Source of the DNA: Arcicella gelida | GTDB lineage: Bacteria; Bacteroidota; Bacteroidia; Cytophagales; Spirosomataceae | Assembly (NCBI RefSeq): GCF_034931025.1 | Contig: NZ_JAYGIL010000034.1 | Span: forward strand, 1 to 64,000 | Reading direction: 5' to 3' | DNA: 64,000 bases | Shown here: in pieces, positions 42,696 through 55,200 of the stretch | Numbering within the stretch: the first letter of the stretch is position 1 | How the letters are laid out: the number at the start of each line of letters is the position of its first letter | Notes under the pieces: generated by a model | Seen by the model: only the letters and a program-made list of their open reading frames with translations | What the model was told of the DNA's origin: nothing | Database searches by the model: none | Translations under genes and position numbers: made by a program

Positions 42696-45110
42696 TTATT
42701 TTAACTGAATAATCTTAAACTCCGAACGTCTGTTGGTTTGATGTTGCTCTTCAGTACATTCTATTCCGTCGGCACATTCGTTTAATAATTGCGTTTCGCC
42801 ATAACCTGAAGTTTCAAATCTGTTAGCAGCAATACCTCTTTTTACCAAGTATTGAACTACCGAAGCTGAACGATTTTCAGAAAGCGTTTGGTTGAATTCT
42901 GTTGTAGCTCTACTATCAGTATGAGAACGAACTTCGATTCTCATATTCGGATAACGGCGCATCAATAACAACAATTTATTCAATTCTTTAGCAGCATCAG
43001 GACGAATATTATACTTGGTATAATTGTAGTAAATGTTGTCGATAGCAATGACATCACCTTCTTCAAACATGGTTAAATTAGTGTTGATTTCTTGTGGGTC
43101 GTCTTTTCCTAATTTATCTATTTTATTCCCTTTTGAAGCAAAGTTATCTTTAGAAGCATCTATCGTATATTCACAACCTTCACAAATTTCAAACTGATAA
43201 CGTCCACTTGCGCCAGTCACAACAGTTTGTATCGTTCCGTCGCATTCATTGGTAAGTGTGACTTTTACACCAGCTAACGACGATTTATCTTTCGTAGCTG
43301 TTACTCTTCCTTTTACAGTTTTAGTGGCAGGGCAAGGAGAAGTATTCTTAGAAATCGCAACTTCAGTACTGTCAGTCATTAGTACTCGCATCAAGGGAAT
43401 CTCAAGCGCTCTCAGCATATTACTTTCTGTACTTGTAAACGAAACACTATTGGGCAAATAACTATCTCTACTTGCATTAAAGGCAAATTCTTTGTTCAAA
43501 TCAATACAAATTCTAAATGAACCATTTGAATCTGTCTTTTTCATTACTGTTTTGCCATTTTCAACTACAGCAACATCAGTATTATCTAAAGGCATTTTTG
43601 AATCTGCATCATATACAATTACTTGCAATTCTTGACATTCTGGTTTTTCATCACATTCACGAGTAAAACGGTAAATATCATCATCAGTTCCTCCACGTTT
43701 GCGGTTTGAAGAGAAATAACCTGATTTACGTTCACCATCTGTAATCAATCCAAAATCATCTTTACTTGAATTGATTGGCATTCCCATGTTTGAAACAGTA
43801 CTCAATACTTTTGTTCCTGAAAGTTTCACATAAAAAATATCTAAATCACCTAACCCGGGATGACCATCTGAAGAAAAATATAAATTTCCTCTTTCATCTA
43901 CGAATGGAAACATTTCATTTCCTAAAGTATTAATGGTTGGCCCCATATTAATAGGTTTTCCAAATTTTCCATCATTGTATTCGCAAACATAAATATCAGT
44001 TCCACCATAACCTCCTGGCATATCCGAAACAAAATACATCAGTTTATTATCTTTTGTAAGCGAAGGATGCCCTGTTGAATAATCGTTATTATCAAATGGA
44101 ATTTCTTTGATATTTACCCATTCTCCACTTTTTTCTTCGGCAGTATAGATTTTCAATTTGTTAACCTTATCAGTTGAAGTTTTGTATTTACCGTTATTAT
44201 AATTGTTTCTGGTAAAAATTACTCTTTTGCCATCACTGGTAAAAGTCATTGGGCCTTCGTGATATTTGGTATTTAAGCTTTTGCTAAAACTTTCCGTTTT
44301 TACGCCCGGAGTTTCTACAAAATTTCGGTAGATATTTGAACCACTGAATGTTCCAATTGTTCTGGTATCATTGGCAGTTGGTGCAGTATATTCATCTTCG
44401 CCAATGGCTTTTGTTTTTTTCCCAATTTTCAATTTATCATCCGCAGAACTTCCTAAACCAGCAGGGGTTGTCACCGTCAATTGGTTAATATCACTTAAAT
44501 AATACATATCTAAGAAATGTGAATTATCCCAAGAAAACATTCTTTTTAAACCAATTTCATTTACTCTGCTTGAATTAAAAACCAATCCATTTTTATAATA
44601 CATCGGACTAAAATCAGCATGGTCTGTATTAATTGACAAGTAATCTACTTTATAACAAGTAGCATTTCTGTTTAAAACATCAACATTTTTATATAATTTC
44701 TGGAAACCTCCGCTTCTTTTATCTGCGATTTCTACTTTTGAATATTGTTCATAAACATCTTGTGCTTCCTTGTATTTTCCATTAGATGCCAAGGCTTGTG
44801 CATAATATAAATATACTTTAGCGTCAGCACCAGAAAATGCAGTCCCTTTTGATACCAGTTCATGATAAACCCTCTCTGCGTTTTGTGAATCACGCATTTG
44901 TCTGTATGAATAAGCTAATTTTATCATCGCAGCCTGTCGGTCTGCATCCGACAGTTTACCTTTTAACACCTGTTCGAACAATTCAGAAGCATTTAGGTAA
45001 CTCATCTGCTTGAAATGATACTCCGCATCTTTTAATGTCTGAGCAATCGTACAGGCTGTTGCAAGCAACACCATACAGAAAGTGAGTATAATTTTATTCA
45101 AATTAATCAT
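42696..45110 (-). CDS. OmpA-family protein with TPR and PD40 propeller
   Basis: An 804-residue envelope protein. Signal peptide (NKIILTFCMVLLATACTIAQ, possible lipobox-like LLATAC); TPR repeats (~25-120, AEYHFKQMSYLNASELFEQV); a PD40/WD40-like propeller (~150-485, FDNNDYSTGHPSLTKDNKLM, MPGGYGGTDIYVCEYNDGKF); two carboxypeptidase-regulatory-like folds (~495-575 and ~600-680, TVKGRVTATKDKSSLAGVKV); and a C-terminal OmpA peptidoglycan-binding domain (~690-800, IRVEVRSHTDSR-type: MRIEVRSHTDSRATTEFNQT, NRRSEFKIIQL). In Bacteroidota such genes stand beside PorP/SprF and giant adhesins, as here. It anchors the surface complex to peptidoglycan, by inference. Confidence 0.92.
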   Translation of the reverse strand: MINLNKIILTFCMVLLATACTIAQTLKDAEYHFKQMSYLNASELFEQVLKGKLSDADRQAAMIKLAYSYRQMRDSQNAERVYHELVSKGTAFSGADAKVYLYYAQALASNGKYKEAQDVYEQYSKVEIADKRSGGFQKLYKNVDVLNRNATCYKVDYLSINTDHADFSPMYYKNGLVFNSSRVNEIGLKRMFSWDNSHFLDMYYLSDINQLTVTTPAGLGSSADDKLKIGKKTKAIGEDEYTAPTANDTRTIGTFSGSNIYRNFVETPGVKTESFSKSLNTKYHEGPMTFTSDGKRVIFTRNNYNNGKYKTSTDKVNKLKIYTAEEKSGEWVNIKEIPFDNNDYSTGHPSLTKDNKLMYFVSDMPGGYGGTDIYVCEYNDGKFGKPINMGPTINTLGNEMFPFVDERGNLYFSSDGHPGLGDLDIFYVKLSGTKVLSTVSNMGMPINSSKDDFGLITDGERKSGYFSSNRKRGGTDDDIYRFTRECDEKPECQELQVIVYDADSKMPLDNTDVAVVENGKTVMKKTDSNGSFRICIDLNKEFAFNASRDSYLPNSVSFTSTESNMLRALEIPLMRVLMTDSTEVAISKNTSPCPATKTVKGRVTATKDKSSLAGVKVTLTNECDGTIQTVVTGASGRYQFEICEGCEYTIDASKDNFASKGNKIDKLGKDDPQEINTNLTMFEEGDVIAIDNIYYNYTKYNIRPDAAKELNKLLLLMRRYPNMRIEVRSHTDSRATTEFNQTLSENRSASVVQYLVKRGIAANRFETSGYGETQLLNECADGIECTEEQHQTNRRSEFKIIQLK

Positions 45111-45194
45111 CGTTTTAAATGTTTTACTAGCTATGGTTTTTACTAGAAGGTTTCTCTTTGGTTGTGAGTTTGTAACTCTTTCAGTATTGATTTT

Positions 45195-46181
45195 TTAAAA
45201 ATAGCGTGGTGTAAGAATTTTCGTTTTACGATAACCAAATTCATAACGAAGCATAAATTCATGCGAACCTTTTTGTAAGCTTTTTAAACCATTAATTGCA
45301 TAATCATAAGCATAGCCAAAACGAATTTGGTCGGTAGCTTGTACTTCCAACATACCAATAACTGCATCACCATTTTGGTTAGTAAATGGTGAAGAGAATT
45401 TCAAGTTATTGGTTCTCCAAGAGCAACCTAAAGAAATTCTATCGTTATACCAAAGGTTCATGTTTAAATCAAAAGAAGCTGCATCACGAGTAACTTTTGA
45501 TAAAAAAGAAGGCTTTAAAGTAAACGAACTCCCCAATGGAAACACATAACCCAACATGACAAAATAATGACGTTCCTGGCGAGAGGCTGAATCGGTAGCT
45601 GTACCAGTCTGCGTACTTGTCAACTTATTTCTCATCAAACTAGGACATGAAAAACCGATATAACCACGGTCGTCACTCAAAAATACCCCAGCTCCAAAAT
45701 TTGGGAGCCATTTATTAAATGAATAAGTAAAAGCTTGATCACCAGTTTGAGTCGTTAATGTTTGTGTTAGATTTCCAGAAATACTAGTTGCGCCAGCCTG
45801 AATGCCCATTGCCAAAGTAGCTCTTTGAGTAACTTTTACTCTGTAGGCATAAGAACCATACATTCCAACATTCCTATAATCCCCGATTCTATCATTATAA
45901 GCTTGGAAACCAACGCCAACTTTTTCTCCATTGATTGGGCTATCTATTGAGAAAGATTGCGTTGTAGGTGCACCAGTAATATTTATCCATTGCTGTCTGT
46001 GGACAACTGTTGCACTGAGTACATCACGGCTACCAGCATAAGCAGGGTTCAAGGGTAGCATATTGAACATATACTGAGAATATTGAACCTCTTGCTGGGC
46101 CCGAACCGAATGTACAGCGATTATTAACAACAATGGGGCTGTCACATATTTAATTCTTGAAAGCAAACCTTTGAACTTCAT
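45195..46181 (-). CDS. PorP/SprF-family outer membrane protein
   Basis: A ~328-residue outer-membrane beta-barrel. Signal peptide (YVTAPLLLIIAVHSVRAQ), then the diagnostic start QEVQYSQYMFNMLPLNPAYA and GSRDVLSATVVHRQQWINI, followed by SFSIDSPINGEKVGVGFQAY. PorP/SprF proteins bind the type B C-terminal domain of particular type IX secretion substrates and hold them at the surface. The large adhesin encoded directly upstream ends in such a domain, so this is its dedicated partner. The ATG at 46181 is used; the extension to 46190 would need a TTG start. Confidence 0.95.
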   Translation of the reverse strand: MKFKGLLSRIKYVTAPLLLIIAVHSVRAQQEVQYSQYMFNMLPLNPAYAGSRDVLSATVVHRQQWINITGAPTTQSFSIDSPINGEKVGVGFQAYNDRIGDYRNVGMYGSYAYRVKVTQRATLAMGIQAGATSISGNLTQTLTTQTGDQAFTYSFNKWLPNFGAGVFLSDDRGYIGFSCPSLMRNKLTSTQTGTATDSASRQERHYFVMLGYVFPLGSSFTLKPSFLSKVTRDAASFDLNMNLWYNDRISLGCSWRTNNLKFSSPFTNQNGDAVIGMLEVQATDQIRFGYAYDYAINGLKSLQKGSHEFMLRYEFGYRKTKILTPRYF

Positions 46182-46210
46182 GTGATTCAAATTTAAGTTT
46201 TTTATGTTTT

Positions 46211-46230
46211 AACAGAATTTCAATTCTGTT
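46211..46230. repeat. Small perfect hairpin before the PorP/SprF gene
   Basis: Arms AACAGAATT and AATTCTGTT with a 2-base loop (TC), about 30 bases upstream of the PorP/SprF start. Not followed by a T run; possible mRNA-processing hairpin. Confidence 0.5.
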
Positions 46231-46250
46231 CTAAGATTAATTGGATTTCA

Positions 46251-46284
46251 TTTGTTGCCATTCCATATTTGAAATGGCAACAAA
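46251..46284. repeat. Strong hairpin after the adhesin gene
   Basis: Arms TTTGTTGCCATT (46251-46262) and AATGGCAACAAA (46273-46284) pair perfectly over a 10-base loop, 10 bases beyond the adhesin stop codon. There is no T run, so read-through into the PorP/SprF gene is likely; the hairpin may stabilise the adhesin mRNA end or partly attenuate. Confidence 0.65.
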
Positions 46285-46293
46285 CGTGGTGTT

Positions 46294-49200
46294 CTATCGA
46301 GAAATTGTCATGTAACGTACTGGTTCAACATTTACAGGCAATGCTACTTTATCACCTGATACTCGTTTGTAAACCGTTACTACATAGAAATAAGTACCAG
46401 AAGGTAAACCATCGCCAACTTCTATTATTCTTAGTCCAGTATTTGGCATTCCGTTCCAATCATTTTTATAGTCTGTAGAAGCATACACCAAACTTCCCCA
46501 ACGGTTATATACTTCTAGGTTGGCTCTTTCATCTGGGTTAACGCCATCAATTACAAATGTATCGTTGATACCATCACCATTTGGCGAGAATCCATGAGGA
46601 ATTGATATTACCGTAATTTTCTTAGGGAATACCATTGGCGTTGGCGACGATTCCAAAGGTTTATCATCTTTATTTGGATCTGGATTAGCACCATTTACTG
46701 ATAAATCTGTTACATCAACTGGAGTACTTTCTACACTCACAGCTTTTGCATGAGCAAAAGTGAACAATGTATCAATCAAAGGTTTGGTAACATTTACCAC
46801 ATAAGTTATCACAATGCTGTCTCCTACTGCCAAAGCCGTATTTTCTGCCATTGTAAGAACTGTGTCTCTTCTTCCATTAAAAGTAGTATTCAAAACAGCG
46901 TTTACTCCTCTCACAAGTGTTGGTCTTCCTAAAATAGTCCATGACCCAACTTGTTTGCCAATCGTCGTTTCTAAATCATTACTCAATGTAACTTTATTCA
47001 ATAATACAGAACCGTAATTTTTAGCAACCAACGTTAAAGTAACATTGTATGAACCATCCGATTGAGCTACAGTATCTGTTACAGCAGCTAAAGCAAGACC
47101 TATTGAAGCTTGAGAATTTAAACCATTTTCTTTTTTGAGGATTACTGGCGTTGCAACGTTGTCATTATTTGGATTAGCATCCTTGTTTACATCAGGACTT
47201 ACCCCATTGGTTGATACATCAGTGTATAATTTATTATCAATTCCAAGTCCTATTCCAACTGCAACGTTATTGAAAACAGAATCTGTAGCAGCGGCAACAT
47301 TAACTCTTACCGTTAAATTGATGATAGCAGAATCTCCTCTGAGCAATGTACTTAGTGAATCAACTAATAAATTGGTATTAGTGCCTTTACCAGTATAATT
47401 TGGATTGATAGTAATACCAACTTTCGTACTTGTTACGATTGGATTTCCTATCAATACTGCACCTTTAAAAGTAAATACACCATCCAAACTATCTTTAACA
47501 CTCAGTTTCTTAATATCAAAAGCACCCATATTAACTACTCTGATTCGGTAAGGAACAGTCCAAACATTAGCAGAATCACGTTTCAAGCCAGTTGATACAA
47601 GTTCTTTCGCTAAACCAATTATTGTACTTGGCGGGACTAAAGGCACTCTTGTAATACTTGGAATCGCATTCACATTTGTACCATCACTAGATTTTGCAGT
47701 AAGTACTTCAGTATTAGGGCGAGTTCCAGTAATTAATGCTTGGCTATTGTATGGACCAGTATTGCCACCAGTTACCACTTGAACAACATAAGTAATTGTA
47801 TCAACAGCATTTGGCAACATTAAGCTAGTAGCTTTATTAACCAAATTAGAATCTAATAAGCCAAAACCGTTATTCAAAACTAATTTTGAACCTACACCTA
47901 GAGCGGGTCTCTGAATAAAAGTAAATGTAACTGGGCTTTTAAAGGTATTAGCTAAATTGGTGGCTAAATTGATATTTTTAAGCGTATCGCTACAGAAGTT
48001 TTTAGCGATTAAACGATATCTAACGTTGTAAACTCCTGAACTTACAATTGAAGTATCAGCTACAGACATCGCTAAACCAATTTTACAATCCAATAAAGTC
48101 TTACCTAATGTTACAGAGGTTGCTGTTCCGTCATTTGATGGGTCTAAATCTCTATTGGCATCAGGATTAACTCCAGTTGTTGAAATATCGGTATATGAAA
48201 TATTATTTGTCCCAAGTCCAATACCAAGGGCTAAATTGTTAAATACAGAATCGGTAGCAGCAGTAACATTTACTCTGATTGTTAAGTTAATAATAGCGGT
48301 GTCAGCAGTAGCTAATGTACTTGTTGAAGCAATTAACAAATCAGTATTCAAACCTAAACCTGTGTAATTTGGATTGATTGTAAGACCAGCCTTGGTAGTC
48401 GTCACAATTGGATTTCCAACCAATACTGCTCCTTTTGAAATAAATACTGTATTCAAATCATCTTGCACTTTTAATTCTTTAATATTAAATGCACCCATGT
48501 TCACTACTCTGATTCGGTAAGGAACTGTCCAGATATTACCATCACGTCTCAAACCTGATGTTACAAGTTCTTTGGCTAAACCTATTCTAGTACTTGGTGG
48601 ACCTAAAGGAACTCTTGTAATACTTGGAATTGCATTTACATCTGTTCCACTACTTGATTTTGCTGTAAGTACTTCATTGTTTGGTCGTTTACCAGTAATT
48701 AATGCTTGGCTATTGTATGGACCAGTATTTCCTTGAGTACTTATTTGTACAATATATGTAATTGTATCAATCGCATTTGGTAACATTATACTTGAAACAG
48801 TATTTACCAAATTAGAATCTAATAAGCCAAAACCATTATTCAAAACTAATTTTGAGCCTGTTCCTAGAGCTGGTCTCTGAATAAAAGTTAATGCAACTGG
48901 GCTTTTGAAAGTACTAGCTAAATTGGTAGTTAAGCTGATATTTTTAAGCGTATCGCTACAGAAGTTTTTGGCGATTAAACGATAAACAACGTTATAAACT
49001 CCTGGTCTTACGATAGAAGTATCAGCTACCGACATGGCTAAACCAATTTTACACTCTACACCAGTGTTTTCTCCATTAATTGTAACAGAAGAGTTATTAT
49101 TTGTAAGATTACTATCTCTAAATGATGTAACAGAAGCTGGGTTTACAACAGTTGTTGTTACTTTCATTTTGGCTACATAAGCAAATGTTTTTACTTGTCC

Positions 49201-52200
49201 TCTTTCAAGTGAATCAAGATTAATCAAAATTTGTCCGCCTGAAATTGTCAATCCTGTTGAGCTAGAAACAAAGGTTAAACCAGCTGGAAGTGGATTGGTA
49301 ATCACTAAATTTCTTGCAGTGTTTGGTCCATTATTGGTCACAGAAATCAAGAAATTAATGTTCTCATCCAATTTTGCGGTAGTTCTATCTGCTTCAATTT
49401 TAATCGCAACATCAGCTTCAAGACTAGTACTTCCATTATCCACAATAATTCTTGCACCAGCAGAGAAACAACCATCAGCCGATTGATAGAAGGCAAAATA
49501 AGTACCTACACTAACATTTGTTGGTGTTAATACAACATTTGATATTGGTGAATTTGTAGTTCTAAATACTAAAATTGTACCTGTTGGTGTACTACTTGTA
49601 ACCAATTGAGTCAAGTTGGCAGTAGTACCCGTTGCAATACTTGCATTAATAACTACTGGTGCAGCAATTGTTGAAGTAGTATTCACCACAAATGATAATC
49701 CATTTGACGTTGGAGAAACACACACTCCTCTTTCACAAGTAGCCGTAAATGCCACATTGGCACTTGGTAAAATAACTTTATTACTTCCAGTTGAACCATC
49801 CGACCATCTAATTGTTCCAACACAACCCGTAGCATTTAACGTAATGGCTTGTCCTAAACAGACAGTTGTTTTATCAGAAGTAATCACTGGTGCTGTAAGA
49901 TTACACAATTCTGACGCTACAATTGTTACTGAACTTCTATCATCTTCGGTATTACTCGTACCATTAGCAGGAGTTGAATCTGGATCTGGCTGGTCTGATT
50001 TCGTTACTTCAGCTGCACTGGTAATTGTTCCTGTAGAAACAACTCTTGCTCGATAAGTAAATACTTGTGAAGAACCAACTGGAATACTAGCAATCGTTCC
50101 AGTGATAACCCCAGAAGTATGTGTCGTATTGGTACTTGATATAAATGTTACTCCTGTTGGAATAATATCTTTGATTTCAACATTCGTCGCAACGTTCGGT
50201 CCAGCATTACTTACCGTTAAAGTATAAGTAAGCGTATCTCCAACAGTTGGAGTAAGGTTTGAAACCGATTTTACCAAACTTAAATCTGCATTTTCACCAA
50301 TAATTGTTACTGAGCCATTATTGTTTGTTAGATTGCTATCTTTAAATGAAGTAACCGAAGCTGGATTCACAACACTTGTTCTTACATTCATTTTAGCAAC
50401 ATAAGCGAATGTTCTGACTTGTCCTCTTTCAAGTGAATCAAGATTTATCACGAATCGTCCACCCGAAATCGTTAATCCACTTGAACTAGAAACAAATGTT
50501 AAACCAGCTGGAAGCGGATTGGTAATCACAATATTTCTCGCAACATCTGGTCCATTGTTAGTCACAGAAATCAAGAAATTAATATTCTCGTCCAATTTAG
50601 CAGTAGTTCTATCTGCATCAATTTGAAGTGCAACATCTGCATTCTGTGCGTTGCTTCCATCATAAACAATGATTCGTACTCCTGCTGAGTAACAACCTTC
50701 AACAGATTGATAGAAGGCAAAATAAGTACCTGCACCAACAGTAGTTGGGGTTAAAACAGCAGTCGATAATGGTGAATTCGTAGCTCTAAATACTAAACTA
50801 GTACCCGTTGGAGTGCTACTGGTAACGAGTTGAGTCAAATTAGCACTTGCTCCTGCGGCAAGGATTGTATTAATCGTTACTGGTGCATTAATCGTCGGAG
50901 TAGTATTTACGACTAATGATAATCCATTAGAATTTGGAGAAATACAAGCTGAACTTTCACAAGTAGCTGTAAATGTTACATTAGCACTTGGTAAAATAGT
51001 TTTAGGATTTCCCGTTGTACCATCCGACCATCTTACTGTTCCGCTACAACCTGTAGCCGTTAAAGTAATACTTTGTCCTAAACAAACAGTTGTTTTGTCT
51101 GAAGTAATTACTGGTGCTGTAGTTCTTGTAACAGTAATTGTTCTGCTCAATGATGCCGCACTTGTACATTGTCCGATACTACAAGTTGCAGTATAAGAAG
51201 TTGTAGTCGTTGGCGATACTGATACAATTGTACCTCGCTGACCATCCGACCAGTTAACCGTACCAGCACAACCTGTAGCTGTAAGTTGTACAGCACTACC
51301 CAAACAAATAGTTGAAGTAGCAGAAGTAATCACAGGAATAGCAGGATTTTCAACGGTAACAACTACTTGTTGTGACCTTACCGAAGTACAGAATGCTGTA
51401 CTACAAGTTACTGCGTAAGAAGTTGAACGAGTTGGCGTAATCGTAAGGTTTGCACCAGTAGCCGTTCTATCATCAAAATACCAAGTAACAATACCTGTAC
51501 AACCACTTGCTGATAAAGTAGTAGAAGCACCCGGGCAAATCGTTAAACCCGTTGTATTAATCGTTGGTGCTGGAATCGGTACTACTCTAATAATCCTAGC
51601 ACTTGAAGCATTACTGATACAACCATTTACAGTACAAGTAGCGGTATAACTTGTTTCTACTAATGGTGTCACTAAGATAGAAGTTGTTGTTTGACCAGTA
51701 TTCCATCTTACCGAACCATTACAATTTAAAGCTGTTAAGGTTACAGATTCTGAAGGACAAATTTCTGTTTTCTCTGCTAAAATTTCTGGAGCATTTGGTT
51801 TTTGAGTAACAATGATACTGATTGAAGCCAAAACACTTTCGCAACCAGAAGCTTTACATTTTGCTGTAAATGTTTGCGAAGCAGAAGGTGTTACTGTTAA
51901 AGTATTTCCTGTTGGTAAACCTGCTACTTGCCATTCAACTACTCCACTACAACCCGTTGCTGTTAGTACAGAAGATTCTCCCACACAAATTGACCCTTGA
52001 GATGAAGTTAAACTAGGAGCAGCAATATTCGTAACTGTAATGCTGATAACATTTGAAGAAGGACTTTGACAAGTTGTCGTCTGACAAGATGCCGTGTAAG
52101 TTCTTGTACTTGTTGGACTCACTGTGATTGATGACACATTCGTCTGACCAGAACTCCATACTATCGTTGAACCAGTACAGCCCGTTGCGGTTAAAGTAGT

Positions 52201-55200
52201 TTGTCCATTCAAACAAATTGTGCTATTTGTTACCGTAATTACTGGTGCAACCAGATTACACAATTCAGTCGCTATAATTGTTATTGAACTTCTATCATCT
52301 TCGGTATTACTCGTACCATTGGCAGGAGTTGAATCTGGATCTGGCTGGTCTGATTTAGTCACTTCGGCTGCACTGGTAATTGTTCCTGTAGAAACGACTC
52401 TTGCTCGATAAGTAAATACTTGTGAAGAACCAACTGGAATACTAGCAATCGTTCCTGTGATAACACCAGAAGTGTGTGTCGTATTGGTACTTGATATAAA
52501 TGTTAATCCTGTTGGAATAATATCTTTGATTTCAACATTGGTCGCTACGTTTGGTCCAGCATTATTTACAGTTAAAGTATAAGTAAGCGTATCTCCAACA
52601 TTTGGAGTAAGATTTGAAACCGACTTTACCAAACTTAAATCTGCACGCTGAGTTACCGTTACAGTAGCTGTTGAAGTATTGTTAGCTAATGAATTAGGGT
52701 CATCTTCAGTACCAGTAATTGTTGCAGTATTGGCAATAGAACCTGTTCTAGTTAATCTTACATTAATTAAAAGTATTTTATTTGAACCTTCTGATAAACT
52801 TCCCACATTCCAAACACCTGTTGTACTATTATATTGCCCTGTAGGAATAGCACTTACAAAAGTGGCTCCTTGTGGTAATAAATCTGTAACTGTTACATTG
52901 TTAGAATTTAATGTGCCAATATTTCTAGCATCAATTGTATAGGCAATCTCTTGCCCTAATAAATAAGAAGGCGATGTTGAAGCATCTGGCGAAGTAATAA
53001 CAGTTTTTACAACAGCTAAATCAGTAAAACATTTTTTTACTTTGAATGAAATTGAAGTACGGTCGCTCACACAACCTTCTGGACTTGTCGCTTCAGCAAA
53101 ATATGTAAAAGTACCTTCAGTAGTTGGGCTTACAGCAAAACCTAAATCAGAACCAATACCGATTGCTGTTGTACTTGTTGCCGAAGTGTACCACTGAATA
53201 GTATTGCCTACACTCACTGCAAATAATTTTGTTGAACTTCCTAAGCAAATAAGCGTGTCACTCTTCAAATTGAAAGGTGCTACTGGCTTTGCTTTAATTG
53301 TTAATATCGTATTAGCAACAGCAGCATTACAAACTGAAACTGCTCCGTCTGGGTCATTCGATGTAAATGTTAAAACAATTGAACCGTCTGTCATATCAGC
53401 CGCAGAAAGCGTATATTTTGCTGTTAAGCTATTGGCATTATCAAAAGTTCCAGTTCCATCTGTCGTCCATACACCGCTTGTTGCACCACCACTCAAAATC
53501 GCATTTAATTGTACAGGACTTGTAATACCTCCGCAAATTGGTAAAAGTGCCGTTAAACTAACTACAGGAGGATTAGTACATTGACATGAATTAATATTCA
53601 CAGCAACCGTTGCACCATCGCTATAACAACCATTGCTTGATTTTTCGAATAGGAAATAAGTTCCTGCAACTACAGCAGTAGGATTTGAAATAACTGGCGA
53701 AGAAGTTGAATTAGCAGTATGCCATTCAAAAGTTCCACCTGCCGAAACAGTACTTGTAATGGCATCAGCCAAATTCACAGTAGTAGCATTAATAGCACAA
53801 TTATTGGCAATGCTTGCAATTACTGATGGCGTTGTAGGTTTCGGAGTAACTGCTATTTCAACAGAAGCTTTTTCACTTGGACAAGCACTACCCGTTGTAC
53901 TAACAACACTTAAAAAATAAGTAGTAGTTTGCGTTGGCGATACTGTTATTGAAGAAGTAGTAGCAAATGGAGTGGTAGCAGTTGCAGAAGTAAACCATTG
54001 GAAAATTGGATTTGTAACACCAGGAGTTCCTATTGTTACTGTTCCACCCGAACAAACAGTTGTTCCTAATATAAATGGAGCAGCTAAAGTAGTTTTCACT
54101 GTAAAACCAATGCCTACAGCATCTAATTGCGCACATTTTCCACTTGTATTAATAGTCGTTATTAAATCACTTGCTTTAGTAACCCCAAAAATTACGGATG
54201 ATAAATTCAAGAAATTGCCATTCGCCGAATTAGCATCATATACTAAAGTAAATATTTTATAATCATCAGGAAGTCCAACAGTAAATGAAGGCGTACTGCT
54301 AATTTGTTGAATTGTATTAGTAGTCCCTTTTGTTAAAATATAACTTACAGAATAATTAGCAGGTACTGTTGGCGACACGCCCGTTGTTGCAGTAAGAACA
54401 ACCGTTCCTCCTGCCGCTGGCAAACACAAACTTGTATTAGTTGCAGTTAAAGTTCCAGTTCCAATAATACAGTCTGAAACCAAACCAGCACCAATTGTTA
54501 GATTATCTCTACCAACATCACCAGTAGGTTTCGTTACATCAATTGCAATATTGTTTGTAAAACCACCTGTTCCTGCATCAGAATCATTATTAACATTACT
54601 TCCAGGGGCATTAGGTGTTACAAATGTTCTTCCAGATGGTAAAATAAATTTCACTTTGTAAGAACCAGACATCAGGTTACTGAATAAGTAAGCACCACCA
54701 TTTGCTGTTGTATCCGTTGCTAAAAGTGTATTATCAGTAGCATCATACAATTCAACTGTGATACCGTCGAAACCTGCTTCGCCTGTATTTCTAATTCCAT
54801 TTCCATCAACATCATTCCAAACGATACTTCCAATCGAACCAAACCCACCCGGTGTAAATTTAATAGCACAACATCCATTTACTGGACAGCGTCCGTTACT
54901 TGCTGTAAAAGCAAATTCTGTATAATCTGTGATTGCTGTTATGCTGATGTTTCCATCTGGCAAAAGCGTTACACCTGAAGTAGTACTGGTTACAACTGTT
55001 GGAGTACCAGAAACACCTACTTTTTTAGTCCAAACGATATTTGTGAAACCTGTTGGCAGATTCGTTGTATATTCATCTCCCTCATAAAAATACTCTTCGA
55101 TTGAAAAACAAGTAGCATCTTGATCATCCTCTAAAATCAAATGATTATTTGGCGTAGAATCGGTGTCTTGTTCAGTCTCTTTCGTAATTTCTGCAGTATT

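Noticed and set aside
49616..50056. 146-residue plus-strand frame antisense to the adhesin
   Set aside because: Produced by the repeated low-complexity coding of the adhesin; a similar antisense frame appears at each repeat copy.
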